Part shown: one piece after another, positions 1 to 47,283 of the stretch
How the letters are laid out: each line of letters starts with the position of its first letter
Numbering within the stretch: the first letter of the stretch is position 1
DNA from: Gavia stellata
Taxonomy: Eukaryota > Chordata > Aves > Gaviiformes > Gaviidae
Direction of reading: 5' to 3'
Assembly: GCF_030936135.1 (NCBI RefSeq)
Contig: NC_082603.1
Coordinates: 34,452,329-34,516,328, forward strand
DNA: 64,000 bases
Position numbers and translations under genes: made by a program
Notes under the pieces: model-generated
What the model saw: the letters and a program-made list of their open reading frames with translations, nothing else
Database searches by the model: none
Told to the model about the DNA's origin: nothing

Positions 1-744
1 GTGGGTTTTTTTTCTCTTAAAGCTTAGTGTCTGAAGCAAAAGCAAAAAGAAATCTCCGTGAATGTGGGTTGTGAGTCACTGGTGCTGCAGAAGCCGTTAT
101 AGTCCGTTCTGATAGAGAGCACTTGGGAAATTTAATGTTAATTACTGACGCAGTGTTTACAAATAGAGTTTGTAATGAAAACACCGAGAACCCTCAACTA
201 CCAAGCGTGGCTATGATATGAAGGAGCTCTAAGTGCCAGGTAATTACCGGAGCTTTGCTTACAGCCGCCTGTGAGGAAAAACCAACGTACGTTCAGCAGT
301 GAAAAACCGGGACAGCAAGCGTTTATTAAAAACGCTTTTCTCTATTGCTGCCTTAGAATCAGCACTGTTTATGAAACTTCAGCCTCTCAAACTGTGCGTC
401 GTGAGTGTGCACAAACTTCAGCGCTGCATTCCGTGCTGCGGTAGTGGAGGTGCGGGAGCAAACGCAGCTGGGTCCCTGCCTTCCGTATCTGCGGTGGGCT
501 GGTGGAGGGACCCTGTCTTCGAGCACCGTGGGTGTTTGTGAAACGGAGGGGCAGTTTCAGTACGATCAAGAGAAAGTGTACAATCTGGAGAAACTCTCTC
601 AAGTTTGGGATGTTTTGCCGTTGAGTTTCAGAAGAGAGGTTCCACCGGCAGACTTGGAGCCTGGTTTTGTAGCTGTGCTATGGCCCAGCAGCCGTGCACG
701 AGTGAGACCAGGGTAGCTCTGCTGCCAGTTCTACTGTGCTTAGC

Positions 745-896
745 GTGTGGGGAGACATGCAACTTGGGCTGCCCTGGTTAAAGCTTTAGTATTAGAAAGC
801 AAAATTATTCAATGCAAATTGTGTGGGGAGACATGCAACTTGGGCTGCCTTGGTTAAAGCTTTAGTATTAGAAAGCAAACTTACTCAATGCAAGTC
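745..896. repeat. Tandem duplication, 2 x 76 bp
   Basis: Two adjacent copies of a 76-base unit (745-820 and 821-896) both start gtgtggggagacatgcaact and run through gttaaagctttagtattaga. They differ at about five positions, so the duplication is fairly recent. There is no coding potential or recognised repeat family. Confidence 0.93.
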
Positions 897-3800
897 ATAT
901 TCGTTGCAATTTTGCATGTTCCGTTTACTCTGAACTCTTTATTAATAATGTTTACTAATATACTAAATGACAAACAACCGCAATGAAATTCCATGCCCGA
1001 GAGGGCTGACCGAGATCCGCTGGTCTTGCCAAAACCAACAGGACTGGAAAGCCCTCGGCACCCTTAAAGCACAGGCCAGACGGGGCTGTGCGTAGGCATT
1101 ATTACTAAAATATATTTATGCTTTATGGAGATCTTTTAAATATTTAAAAACAGCTGTAGCAGAGTGCTTGCAAAAGTCAGGGACAGTTTGTATGCTTGCA
1201 GTATTATGTTCCTGTTTCCCATTAACTAGCAGCTGTTGTTGTTTTTTTGGGAGGGTGGGAATAAGAAAGAGGAAAAAAAGAACTCCAGACCCTGTATGTG
1301 TGTGGGGTACATTACTTGAGGAAAAAGAGGAGATCCTGGCAACTGAGTTTCCATAAATTTCTGTAGGCAGAAACCACTAATATGTAAGGCTCTGATCTTG
1401 CACCATTTGCTCATCTAGTCTCTTTGTCCCTGTAAAAGTGGGTGAGAATTTTACAGTTGAGTTTAGCAGTGTCGGGGCTGTGCTGCTCCTCTGGGTCCGG
1501 GACAGGCTGTAGAGACTTGGCACTCTTGGTCACCAGTGCCACCCTCTGTTCACTGATATTCAGACTGGACAGGTAGACCTGTCTCACGCTGCAGTCCTCT
1601 CTTCACGTCAACCCTTTTTGGTTTTTTTCTAGTTCAGAAAGGAGACGTGCAGAAATGTAAGTTGTCAAGACAAGAAACTGGAGGGGGGGAGGCGGGAAGG
1701 CAGCTCCAGAAGGAAAAGGAAAACTTTCAGTACATTTTCCGTGCCCAGTGAGCAGGTGTTTGAGGATCACCAGCCGTGCTTGTTTCAGGCTGTGCTGAAA
1801 ATGTTTCCCACGCTGATATGCCAGTGGATTGTAGGACTTCTCAGCCAGCCTGTAAAAAAAATAAATCTTACTTTCATTGTTGGCCCCCTTGCTTGTCATA
1901 TCTGCTGTGTTTTGTTTTAAATCTGATGTTTTTGTTATGAGAGGGACTGTCCTTACTAAAGATTTTTGTACCGTGGTTGGCATGGAGAGGAATATACTAT
2001 TTACACATGAAATTGGAAAATGTCTTGTGCGCAGCAGCACAGTTGCTGGTTTCAGAACACAGTATCTTAAGAAGGAGGCGTTAAAATGGGCCCTGATTCC
2101 TTCCATTTGTATGGATGCTTCCCCAGCCATGCATAAAACCATTTGTCCTTGCTGTGTTAACTTACTCTTTGCGGGATAGAGATATAGTTAAAAGTTTTAA
2201 TAATTCTCCTTTATTTAACTTCTGGTTCCCTGTAACTGTTCTTGTAAAACTTACATTCTTTCTTACAATGAAGTTAGGAATTCTGGTAAGTTCAATATTC
2301 TCACCGGAAAAGATACTGGGTAGTCCTGTCCGGTCCAGTAGTACATTCATCTTGTGCTGGGAGTTATCTGTAGAGATCTCTTTTTACCCAATTCCTGTGT
2401 AAAGTTTACACAAGCGATACTGAACTTTGAACAGCAATGGAGCTAATGCTGGTGACATGTAGCTTACATTGCTTTTTGATCATGTACGGCGCTGGTTTTT
2501 TTATTCATGAATATTGCTGGAACCGGGATTGAAAAATAACACCTTTGTAAAAGTCAGCCTAGATCGATGCAATAGAAGTAGGAAAAGAAGATGTCTCGAG
2601 CTGTTCTGAACTGTATTTTTGCTTTGTGGTCCAAATACTGTTAATTATGGTTAAGTTAGTGCTGGTATCAGAATCTCTTTGATTGCTCTATCTGGTCGTT
2701 TTCACAGCAGCAGGGAGTGAAAATGCCTTTATCTTCAGCAGGCTACATAATTGTAACTTCCCTTCTTTGAGGCGTATGTGGTTCTGGGAATCTGTGGTTG
2801 CTTTCTTTTCAGTCTGCCGTAGGTATTGCATGGGTGAAGCTAACACAGCAGCTGCTGTTGACACAATTAACTATTTGTCCTCTTACTTCCAGGAACAAAC
2901 GAGATGATGTTTCATGTTCTGCTTTGAAATAGTGCAATGAAATACATGTAGTTACCAAAATAGTGGTTCTTTCCTTCAAACATCTAGGAGCAATATGGCT
3001 AAGATATCTGGGTGATAGCTTTTACTTCTTGCAGTGCCGATGATGGGAGAGCGAGTGATGGACCATAACTTTATGGTTTATTTACAGCTTTCCATGGTGG
3101 ACATTTTTTACTTGTTTTGAAAGTGAGAGCTTTAAAGCATTTGCAATAACATCCATGACACATGGATGACTTTATAAGCCTTTGAAATATATGTCTGATT
3201 TTCTTGTACAACATATGGAAGCGATCTCTGCCAGTTTCCTACTGGAAGTGGTTGAGCTATGAACAGCAAATTTTTCTTGCACCTGTAAAAGGGGAACATG
3301 GATTGTTTTTCATTAAACCGTACATTTAATAGTATGAATAGTGTACGCTTATGTCAAGTAAATGATTTTGGAAGTTGTGGGGTTTTTTTCTTTCAGAAAC
3401 TTGGGAAAAAAGCTAGCCTTCGATCATAGGCTTTTGGAAGTAATCCAGGCCTGTATCTTTGTGAAATGACAGACTTAATAGAAAGTTGTAGCTAGATAAT
3501 TCCTCTGGCCTTCATGGCTCACCGATTAGGAAAAGACTAATGGAAGAGGTACAGGTAAGGTTGGCCTCCTAACAGCTGTGCTGAGAGGCAGATTTTCCTC
3601 GGAAGTAGGGGTTGTGAAGCACTGCTTTTGAAATTTTGAGCTTTCCTGTTTAATTGCTCAAAATGTAGCTTAAAATGTACTCTGATTATCACTTGGGTGA
3701 ATGGGGAGAAAAGTGGATGGGACTGACTCATCTTGCAGACCAAAACGAAGATGGTCTGTGCTGAAGAAATGGCTCGGCTCCAGCTCCAGCCCCAGCTAGA

Positions 3801-4763
3801 TTTGCAAGGGCTTTCCTTGCGGGAGAGCTTACAGGGAGACAAGAATACTGAAATACTGTTGTCTGCTGTTTCAAGTAGACAGCTATGCTATTGAATCACT
3901 TCTGCTTTAAGCCATGGCTGGGGCTTCAAACAGTGCCAGGGTCACTGGATGATCATATCAAAGTCTCTGGTGAGGGCAAAAGGGAGAGGAGAGATAGCTG
4001 TGGTGAGCAGAGGGAGGCTTTCCTTACTGTAACCAAATTCTCTGGTTTTATTAGCAGCGGCTGGTTCCTCTGAGGGGCTGACCCTCTGCTCTGCACCGGT
4101 TTGTTGAGGCGCTGCCCTGGAGGAGTCAACAGGGATGTGCTCAGACTGTGCACTGACAGGAGTGGTAAAAACCAGGAAGGAATCACCTTTTTTCTCTTCT
4201 TCTGGTCTTCTGTGTCCACATACACTTTCCTTCCAGGCTACAGAGCCAACCGCTGTGTAGCTGGTACGGAGAGTCTCCCATCACAGTAGTCTGTATGTAT
4301 CGTACATTGTGTGTATATATAGAGTACAGTACATGCCCCCCCAAACTGAAAGACCAGTGGATTACATAGCATCGGCACCAGTTCTTTTGGCAACGTAGAT
4401 GTTCTCAAGGAAATTGTTCTCAAAAATATTTAAGGAATGGGAATATTTTGGAGGGACTCCCCAAATCTTACTTCCTGCCCCAGCATTTTCTGTCTGACTT
4501 GATATGTAAACTTTACTAATCATCCAGTTCTGGTTAACTACAAAGGCAACCAAACTCTGAGTGTTTTCCTCTGATATCCTCTGTTGAGCTCTTTTTAAAA
4601 TCTAAAAATGCTTATACTTGGGAACAGTATTTAAATATTGCTGTAAAGTGTAGTGAAGTCTTCACCACTGAAATGGGTGCCCAACTGCTTTTGTGTATGC
4701 CCCACTTTGAAAATTGACTATCTCTTGGGCATTTTGATTGTTTGGATTTGTAGTGCTTTTCAG

Positions 4764-4810
4764 ATGACCAAACCCAGAAGGTGAACAATGATCAGCAAAA
4801 GCCTGGAGAG
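4764..4810 (+). other. LEPR: Candidate upstream LEPR exon (5'UTR or alternative start)
   Basis: A 47-base segment is bounded by a good acceptor (tgcttttcag) and donor (gtgagg). It lies 226 bases before the exon that holds the LEPR start codon. That exon begins with its own acceptor at 5037, so at least one upstream exon must exist. If these two exons are joined, an ATG at 4788 becomes in frame with the LEPR ATG and adds 14 residues with no stop. The segment also starts with a 6-codon upstream ORF (4764-4784). The splice signals are visible; use as an exon is inference. The real first exon could instead lie outside the window, shared with LEPROT as in mammals. Confidence 0.3.
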
Positions 4811-5055
4811 GTGAGGTACCTATACAGCTCCAATGATGAAAGAAGAGCTGTATTGATATTTAGTTGATATTCTGAGCAATGTTTTTTTTTCCTCAAATGA
4901 CATCCTGATTTTGCTCTTCCTTTATGCTTACCAAAGTATGAGTATCAAATTAACTGACATGAACCAAAATGAAACCCTAATGAAATAATAGACTGCTAAT
5001 TATCAGCTCTCAGTTAATTTTCTGTGTGTTTTTCAGATCAGCTCTACAAAACAAG

Positions 5056-38975
<33,920 letters not shown>

Positions 38976-41900
38976 GTCATTGCCCCATAATTTGATACCC
39001 TTAATGTTTGGGTTTTTTGGTGTTGACATGTTCCCCTGTTTTTCCCTCTCCTGACTTCAGGAGCTCTCCTGTTTTGAAGCTGTGTAACTGGCTTTATATT
39101 TGAGTGCCAGGCTTTTAGTAGGAAGAAATTCAAACGTGAGGCCTTCCTTTAGAGATTTGATTGTGTCCAGTTACCCTCTGGTGCCAAAATATCTATCGTT
39201 GGTGCCTGTTAGGTGTATGTCTGAGCACCCCCATAAAGAACTGCACCTGAAATCGGACTCCGTGCCGCAGGCGTTTGGATGAGAGGTTGGGATGGGATCC
39301 CGAGGCAGGCTGTGCTAATGCTCAGGCCGCAGGCTCTGGGCGAGGTTGTGGTCTGTCCCCGGGGCAGAGCCTTCGATGGATCTGTAAGCCCTCTGTAGCC
39401 GCCGCTGGCTGCCACGAAGGAACCCGGCCATCGCATTGCTCGTCGGCAGGCAGAGCACAGCAGCACCTTCCGGGTGTTGTCAGTGATGACAAGAGACTCT
39501 TCCTCCGGCTGGAAGAGGTCGAGGGGTCGGGGCTTTTGCAGGCCTCGGTGTAGAGATTCCCAAACATTCAAGGGCTGGGAAGGATTCAAGCAGCCTACAC
39601 CAAATGGACATAGCTACTTTTTTACGCGTTTACTAAGTGGCCCTTTGCAGTCCCCATGTGGATTGCGCACAGTTCTGTGGCAGCGGGCTTCTTTCCATTT
39701 ATTGTTGTCAAACATGTTTTCCACAGGGGTGAGCACAGTGTGTCCGTGGCAGTAGAGACCCACACGCGCGTTGCTTCTCTCTGTTCAGGAGTAAAGTATC
39801 TCTTTTATTCAAACATGTCAGCAAACTGTGTTGAAAGAGCTTGTTCTTGTTTTAGGGTTGGTTCAAGGCCCCAAGGGCAACGTAGAAAGGACTGACCTAA
39901 TATGTAGATTGAAATATGTACATGTGCGGTGTTTTGAGGGGGAAAAGCTTGAATGTGTCATTTTGCTGGGAATGATTTGGGACAGGCTGAGTCAACCTGG
40001 GTGCGGTGCAGCCACTGGACACTCAGAAGGACTGCCAGGTTATGATGCATCGGTATCCGCTTGGACTGGTGGTAAATGGATGTGCTGTACAAATACCAAA
40101 TATATTTGTTAGGCTTTTTTTTTTCCTCTCCAAAATCCTGATATATTTATTGCATAGCTGACATTATGTTAAACTGAGTCTGCAAATACATGGATGGTCC
40201 ATGTGAAAAAGCAGTCAGAACGCTGTATTTCTTGTTGAAAGGGAGGCCCTGACCAGTGATGGCGAACGGGTGGCTGCTGTTACAGGGTCTGTTTTAAAGT
40301 AAAATGAAAATATTCATCAGTAGCATCGAAGAGCTGTAAGAGAGAGTGTGAGGTCAGAGACGTGCTGAACAACACGTCGGTGTATAAAACGCTCCCTGAA
40401 GCGCCTGTTCCAATAGCTAAAAACTTACGGTACTGCAAGAAGAGGAGGAGAATCACAATTCTGGCCCCATTAATTGTGGGGTGTTACCTGGGTAAAATGA
40501 TGTATGTGGAAGTAAAACGTCCACATTTTTGTTGTTGAACATGAGATTCTAGTACAAATGGTACTGCTGTAAAGCGAACGTCTCTTCCAAACCCCTTTCC
40601 TAAGAGCCCGCAGTAGAAAAGGTAGTAATTTGATCCAAGGATCCTGTATTTTCCATCTTCGGTGAGCTAGCCTGGCTGTATGGGCTCGGAGAAGCTGGTT
40701 TGCCTTCCCAAGCCCTGCTCCGCTCAGCTGAAAAGCTTCAGAGGGGAGGAAAATTCAATCTTACATCTCAGCTGTGTTTTCTGGGATAAGCAGCTAAAGG
40801 AAACCACACTTACTTGCAAGCCAAATATATTTTTTCTACTTCATAGTTAGTAAATATTTTTGTATACATGCCTTTTCAAAGAACTATTTTGAGGAGCTAA
40901 GAAAGATGAATGTATTGTGTAATCCAAAGCTAAATTTATGTAAAACTTACCTAGGCAATTAAAAGGGCAAACCCCAGCAACAGTAGGAAATGGTAGGGGA
41001 GGTGTGGAAACACTTTAATATATTAGCGATAAGAAATCCTACAGAGCAAAAGGGACCAAAGCAAGTATTTATCTGCACTTTGAATTTAAGCTTTACAAAA
41101 AACCCCACTGCTTTTTCTCAAACAAGCTGCTAACGTGGCTCTTGCTGGGTGTTGCTGATTCTGGCTGTTCAATGTGACGCAAATCTAATGTACTGGTCTC
41201 AAAAATATTATATATGGTGGGGGGAATTAAAACATGTTTTGTGTAAGCACCCACAACTCCTTGACACTTGGAAACGTGATTGAAGGCTGCAGGGACAAAC
41301 CTGAAGTCTTGAAAATGGTTCCTGTAGAGTTCCAGGAGTAAAGCTGTGCTTAGAACCCAGGGGAATGCTGAACTTAGAATTCATCTGGAAAAAGAAATTC
41401 ACTCCTGCAGCACGTGAACTTGACGTGGCATGACCTCCAGGGCCCTAGGAGCGCCCCGGGAACGGACTCGGGTGGTGGGTTCTGCCTCTCCCAAGGGTTT
41501 GTCCACTGGATCCAACATCCCCTGAAGTCTGAAGGTGCGGGGAGGCTAGCGTAGGTCGGCCGCCCCACCGAACCCTGGCACCACAGGCATCCCTCATGTC
41601 GTGCAACTGCGTTTGGGGTGAAAGACCTAGATTCCTGCGCGTCAACCTCTTGTTAACCGGGGATGCAGAGGTAACGTGAGCTATTGCCATGGGGTTTTGT
41701 GACGGCTGCCGGAGTATAACCGTATCACCTTCCGTTTGGAGGAGAGGCTCCCTCCCTGTGCCCCTGCGGCACACCCGTCTGCTGAAACTTATTGCTGTTG
41801 GGAAGAGGGTAGTGCAGCTCTTTGTAGTGCAGCTCTCTGTAGACGGGACTAATAAATGCATGGGTCATGGTGAGGTTTGGATTTCTTTAATTACAGTGTC

Positions 41901-42600
41901 CAGAAAAATTACTTAGTTGCGTTTGAAGATGGTCCTTCTCGAGAAATGAAAAGCTCGCATTGATTTCCCCTTACAAAGTCCTTATCCAGTAACTCTGTAA
42001 GGACAGGAGTACCGTTAACCATGGGAACGATCAGCTGAGTGAACCAGGGAAGGCTTTCCTGGGAACATGGGAAAACGCAGGAGTTAATCTGCTGTCCCCC
42101 GACGTGCTTCGGAGCTGATGGCAGGAGCGTGTTTGCAGCCTGGACTTTGCCACGATGCCCGCAGCTGTGCTCGAGGGTTGCTGTGTTAAAAAAGAAGTGC
42201 AGAACGTCTTCCCTCGATGGAAGTGTGGATGCCCAGGTATCGCCACCTTCGGGAGTCCAGCCTGCCCTCCCAGGTGTCCCTCTGCCATCCCAGTCATGGG
42301 TTTTTCCTAACGGCCAGGGCAGGAGGTGCTCCTTAGGAAAACAAATCGGTGTGGTATTTACAAAAATCCCTGCTGTGAATGTAAGAAATACTGCAAATAT
42401 TTGCTGATCTCTTCTGCTTTAGCAAAAAGATTTGAAGTATAGTTACTGTAGAACTAAGCGATTTAATCCCTTAACGTAGGTGTGCCTTTTCTGAAGCACC
42501 CTCTGCACTGTGTCTCCAATCCCCACGTTTCTGCTAGTGCAGGTAAACCCAGGTCCCAGCCCCTAGTGCAGGGCAGGACGCAGCTGTGCGAGTTTATTCA
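38976..42600 (+). other. LEPR: Probable LEPR 3'UTR and flank, end not determined
   Basis: Non-coding sequence after the LEPR stop. No AATAAA was seen in the first 2.8 kb. Candidate poly(A) signals are ATTAAA at 40958 (followed by a G/GT-rich stretch), ATTAAA at 41226, AATAAA at 41851 (followed by ggtgaggtttgg) and AATAAA at 42600. The AATAAA at 41851 has the best downstream context and would give a 3'UTR of about 2.9 kb. This is inference only; transcript data would settle it. GC content rises locally near 39.25-39.55 kb and 41.4-41.8 kb, which creates spurious open frames. Confidence 0.4.
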
Positions 42601-43679
42601 ATAAATACTTCCTAAAACTGGCGCTCAGTCTGGCATTTTCATCCGTATCGAATGGCCGTTCAAGCCCGCCCTTCACCTTTCTTCCCCCTTGTATAAACCC
42701 AAAATCTGCATATCCTGAATGCACCATCTGCTGCCGTCAGCCTCTGCCCTGCTCTCCGGTTACGGTTTCAGCTCCAGCCCCTTCTGCGGGCAGCATCTGC
42801 CTTTGGGAGAGGAAATTAAGAGCGGGGGTCAGTTACTGCATTCTTTTCTCACCGTTATTTTTTTTCCCTCAACTTCGGGTCACTTTGTTTATCAAAGCTG
42901 AGTACTGCCCATGCCATGTTAGATAATGGTGTTTTATGCTGTGCTTACAGTGGTCTCCTCCTTTCACAGGGCAGCCGATACACGTGCTTTACGCTGGAGC
43001 AAAATCTCATTTGCTTGTTCTTGGGTGAGACGAAGATGGGTAGGTACGGTGCCTGAAAAAGGCATTTTGTAAGGTAATTCTGGAGCTGCAAGCAGGCAGC
43101 CCTCCTGCCTTCTCTCCGTGGCTTTGTGTCTGGTGCTCCGTGTCACAAGGAGGGCTGGACCAGCGGGCGCCCGGCCGGCTGCGTGTGCCGAGCAGCTGGT
43201 GGTCTGTCAGGGTTAGATTTTGGTTGTTGGAGACCCAAGACTCAATTCCCCCTTGATGTACTGGAGACGCACTCCACCCACAGCAACGGGGTTTTGCTTG
43301 TGCCAGCAAAAGTGTTGATTTTTAAGAGCAGATACATCATCATTAAGTACACAGGAACTTGAAATGCTATACAGCAATTCCACCTGCAAACACAACCCTC
43401 TTTCATGCACATTTCTTACAAAAGACAGTGAAATTTAAATATACTATTACACGTTTAGAATTAAAAGTTATCAGAGGAGGAAAAACTTCTGTATTAATCT
43501 CCCACGGAAGGTTTTTCCGGACAGCTGGACTGTCATAGCCGGAATAGGAGCTCCCACTCACTTCAAAATGACTGTCCGCTGAGGCAGCGGGTGCCAAGGG
43601 CTGCAGCTCTTTCCCCCAGCGAAGGGCTGGAAGGAGAGGTTTACACCGGGACTTGTGTACTCAGAGCTGTCCGAAACAG

Positions 43680-44040
43680 AACGGAGCCATGAGTCCGCGC
43701 TTGGTGCCTCCTCTGGGCTCCGGCCCCATCGGCCAGAGACCCGGCAAGTCCCTGCCAAGAAACAGGGAGAGAGCAGGGAACGGGGTCAGGCCGTGGTCTG
43801 CATCAGAGGAAGAGGGTTGCTGGGGGCAACGCGTGTTTCAGCGGATGACCTCCATCTTCGCTTCCAACCTGATGCGGTCCCCTCCAGCCAGGGCCGCTCC
43901 TGGGCTGGGTGCCGGGAGAGCCCACGGGCCTCGCCGCCCTCAGGGCATGGCGAGGGAAGAGAAACACTGCAGACACACAGTTCGGAGCGTCCTGAGAGCA
44001 CAGTGCCACCAAAAACCCGCGGCTTGGCTGCGGGAGTAAC
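43680..44040. promoter_or_regulatory. Weak CpG-rich patch
   Basis: By hand count about 24 CpG occur in 360 bases of roughly 60% GC, an observed/expected ratio near 0.75, clearly above the surrounding DNA. It could be a small CpG island or enhancer. No exon or splice pattern was recognised with it. Confidence 0.3.
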
Positions 44041-45052
44041 CCAGCACAGTTCTTGTTTGCTTCTAACAGTGGAACTGTTAACGCTTCCCCATAAATACAC
44101 CTCTGCCTTTGCTACAAATAATTCAGTGGTAATTCCCAGTAAAGCTGGTCATTTTGCAGAGAGATGGGGTTTTTTTTGCCATGGCTTCATACCCACCAGG
44201 AAAGGCCCTTTCAATTCAAACTGGACAAGCAATTAGCAGGAAACATGCACAGCTTCTGAAGTACGTATTAAGCCCTAATATAAAGCTCTTGCAAATTAAT
44301 TTTGAAGAGCGTTCAGGAGTATAGCTCATTTATCTAAGAAAATCAATCAATCAGATGTGTCATTATTCCTTTTACATGTCACTTGCAGCTACAGTTAAAT
44401 GCCCTTTTTTTTTTTTTTTAACCTGCAATCGACGTTTGACGCAGCAAGGAACAGGTTTTCCTATTTTGTACCTGTGTAGATTGTTTGTCTTTGAGCCATT
44501 GATCCATGCAATCAGCCTTGGGTTTGAAAGTTCGCACTAAAACAGGGTTTGAGGTTTTCTTTCCCCCTTGCATAAACAGAATTAATTACTTTTCTGTACG
44601 TGGCTTTCACTTCTGGAGCGTTTACAGTAATTATTTCCCACTGATGAGAGTGGAACTTGAAACACCACTTTCTAACAGTGTCAGAGTAATTCTGTAGTTA
44701 TTTTTGTGAACAAAATGTTTACTGTTGAATAGCTGTGAGGTCTTAGGGAGCCTTCGCCTCGTGTGGGAGCCAGCAGCCTGTGCGAGCCAGTCCTGCCCCC
44801 CCGGCATTTCCCACCGATGAACTCAATCACCGACCGTGTTTTTTTAAATTGGGAAAATCTTTGGTGTTTCACTTTGCCATTTACTGGAACTGGACCTTGA
44901 AGAGACCAGGGTTGCTGTGTAATACGTAACGTTTCTATCGGCTGGCTCTTGAAATGTAACATACTGTTGTCCTGCAGTGTCCCACGCTGCGCAGCCGGAC
45001 GCAGGGCAGAGCTCAGAGGAATCAGGGGCAGGTGGCCCCGCCTTCGCGAGGA

Positions 45053-45100
45053 CGATGATCTTAAGGGTCTTTTCCAACCTAAATGATTCCATGATTCTCA
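45053..45100 (+). mobile_element. CR1 LINE 3' tail
   Basis: Gatgatcttaagggtctttt, then ccaacctaaatgattccatg and attct. This is the characteristic 3' end of avian CR1 (gatctttaaggtcccttccaaccc followed by attctatg-type repeats). Only the extreme 3' end is recognisable, as expected for 5'-truncated CR1 insertions. Confidence 0.8.
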
Positions 45101-47283
45101 TTTGTTGCACACACACCTGGTCCTTCTGTGTCCAGGACTAACTGATGTACAGAGCAGATTTCTTTCCCTTGTCCCTGCCCAAATCCCTCCTTCGTTAGTG
45201 CGGCTGGCACAGCACGTCACCTGCTCCGTGTCTGCCCTGGGTTTTGGCATTTCCCTCCCTGCTTTGAGTGAAATATTCTCCTGTGATGAGACGCTGCAAG
45301 GGGGTCTGTGTTATTTCGAGCAAGCTGCCAAAGGCATCGGTGTGAGCAGCTGGCGAGCAGCTCCCTCGCCCCACAGTCACAGAGCTCCGGCCGATCTGGC
45401 ACAGAAACGGCAACACGAAGCCCTCGAGCACCCTGAAAAGCCACCGAGTCCCACGGGAGCCAAGTTGTCCCCATCTCCCCTTCCCCGCTCACGCCTTCGC
45501 CCGAGGAGCCATTGCCACCTGCGGGCTGCTGCCTGGCGTGGGGCTGTGTGGGGAAGGAGCCCCCATGTCCCCACACCGAGTTATTTTACTTTACAAGCTC
45601 TGCACCCAGGCTAGCGCCTGGCGCTGCAAAGTCCTGCTTTATGTATGGGTCTACCCCCCCCCCAGGAACTGTCTCCTCCCCGCGGGCACCACAGAGCCTT
45701 GGGGGGGACACGCCAGGTGTGACCAGCCCGGGTGGCACCCCTCTGCCCCTGGAAGCGTGGGGGATCAATGGATCGCTTATTTCTGGAGACGTAAGGAAAA
45801 GTCCTGTGATGCAAAGCAGGATTTGCAGCTGGATGCTGGAGGGGAAGAGGGACCGATGGAGGCACGCAATGCAGACATTAAAAGTTGATTTGTCCTAAGA
45901 AATACATAGCTAGTTTGTTGTGGGCTGGTGGGGGTTTTCGCTTTTAAATAAACACGGAAGAGGTAAAATGACCTCTGTAGGTATTTCTTTTATAGCCACC
46001 ATCTCCCTGACACCTCCATGGGAAAGGACTGAAATCCACACCGTCCTCCCTCCTCTGCATCACCCGCTGCTGTGCTCTCCCCGACCGGCGCCCGGGGAAC
46101 CTGCTCCAAACCAGGCAGCCAGTGACTCGATGGGGATGGGGAGGCAGGAGGAGACAGGACACGCTCCTTTTATGTGCCTCCCTGTAAAAAAAAGCAAACA
46201 AAAACCCACCAAAATAAAAACTGGGGGAGGAGTATTAAGTTTTGGAGATTTCTAAGGTTGTCTGTAGTAAATACTACAGCACTTCTGGAGTATGTTTTTA
46301 TAGTTCTTTTAATACTTTGAGTACTAATACTCTGTACAATACAATTGGGTTTATTATTCTACTTGATTATAGTTTTAGTGCAGTAAACTACCACTATCAT
46401 AAGTTATCCCCACGGACGAGTGTAGGGAGACAGCAACATGAGAGGGTACGGCCAGAGCACGGAGGCTTTGGGGGCTGTAGTGCCTTTACGGGGTAAGGAG
46501 CGCTGTCTCTGTAAATGCACTATCTTCTTCCTCGCTGCAGTTTATATTTAGGAGGCTTGCAGGTGAGGTTTGGTGAGGCGGGTAATCACTGGCCTCAGGC
46601 AGGTTTCCACCCCTTGGCAAATTAGGCAAATTAACCTGCGGGTACCAGCTGGGGCCAAGCTGCTGAGCAGAACGGCTATTTCTGTACCTCCTTTCTGCCC
46701 AGAATTTGTGCTTAATTTTCTTGATTCCTCTTTGCTGGAATGGGGTATCACCAAGCCTGTGCGTCACCCTCACCTCCCACCGCAGCGGAGGCAGAGGATC
46801 CAGCCTGTGGCACACAACACCGGTCTGTGCAGGGGGAGCTGGTGGCGGGGAGATGGCATGAAGTAGAGACGAAATGTCCCCTGCATGCCTGCAGCCGCTC
46901 TGCTGCTCCATCCAAACCCCCGCTGTCGCCCACTTGCTCTGTTTTTTGTGGGTCGCTGCCGGCCGGGGGCAGAGGAGACCCCCCCCCGCCTCGCCGAGCA
47001 TCCCTGCATCTCTCCGAGACGCGGGGTCTGATTTTCTATTGCTTCTACCAGTGAGATCTGTTCTGTCTGGTTAAATCCCAGTGTGCCGACCCAGTGTTTT
47101 ACGATAATAACACGAAACTACTTTCATGTAATAAAATCGCCAGCCTCATAGGACACTCCAAGAGCCTTTAGCCTGTCAGTGAGCTACCAGCCCCCCAAAT
47201 CTGCACAGGGCAGGAGAGACCCCGTTTCTCTCTCTCTGCAAGAGCTCAGCAGCTCTGTTGTATGACCTTCTCTCCCACGGAAC

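Larger units (their letters stand above)
1..5036. other. Upstream sequence: LEPR 5' flank or 5' intron
   Basis: No coding exon was recognised apart from the small candidate at 4764. LEPROT, which shares its first exons with LEPR in mammals, was looked for by its membrane-protein motifs and not seen; it is probably upstream of the window. There is no CpG island, so the LEPR promoter is probably also upstream. The only clear structure is the 76-bp tandem duplication at 745-896. Confidence 0.5.

Noticed and set aside
1603..2142. 179-codon minus-strand open frame upstream of LEPR
   Set aside because: No recognised motif, no start context or splice pattern, and an overlapping plus-strand frame. 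Treated as chance.
1..5036. LEPROT coding exons (expected neighbour sharing exons with LEPR)
   Set aside because: The membrane-protein motifs of LEPROT were searched for by eye and not found. They are probably upstream of the window.
43655..44236. 193-codon plus-strand open frame
   Set aside because: Lies in a GC- and CpG-rich patch with a second long frame and minus-strand frames over the same bases. No domain.
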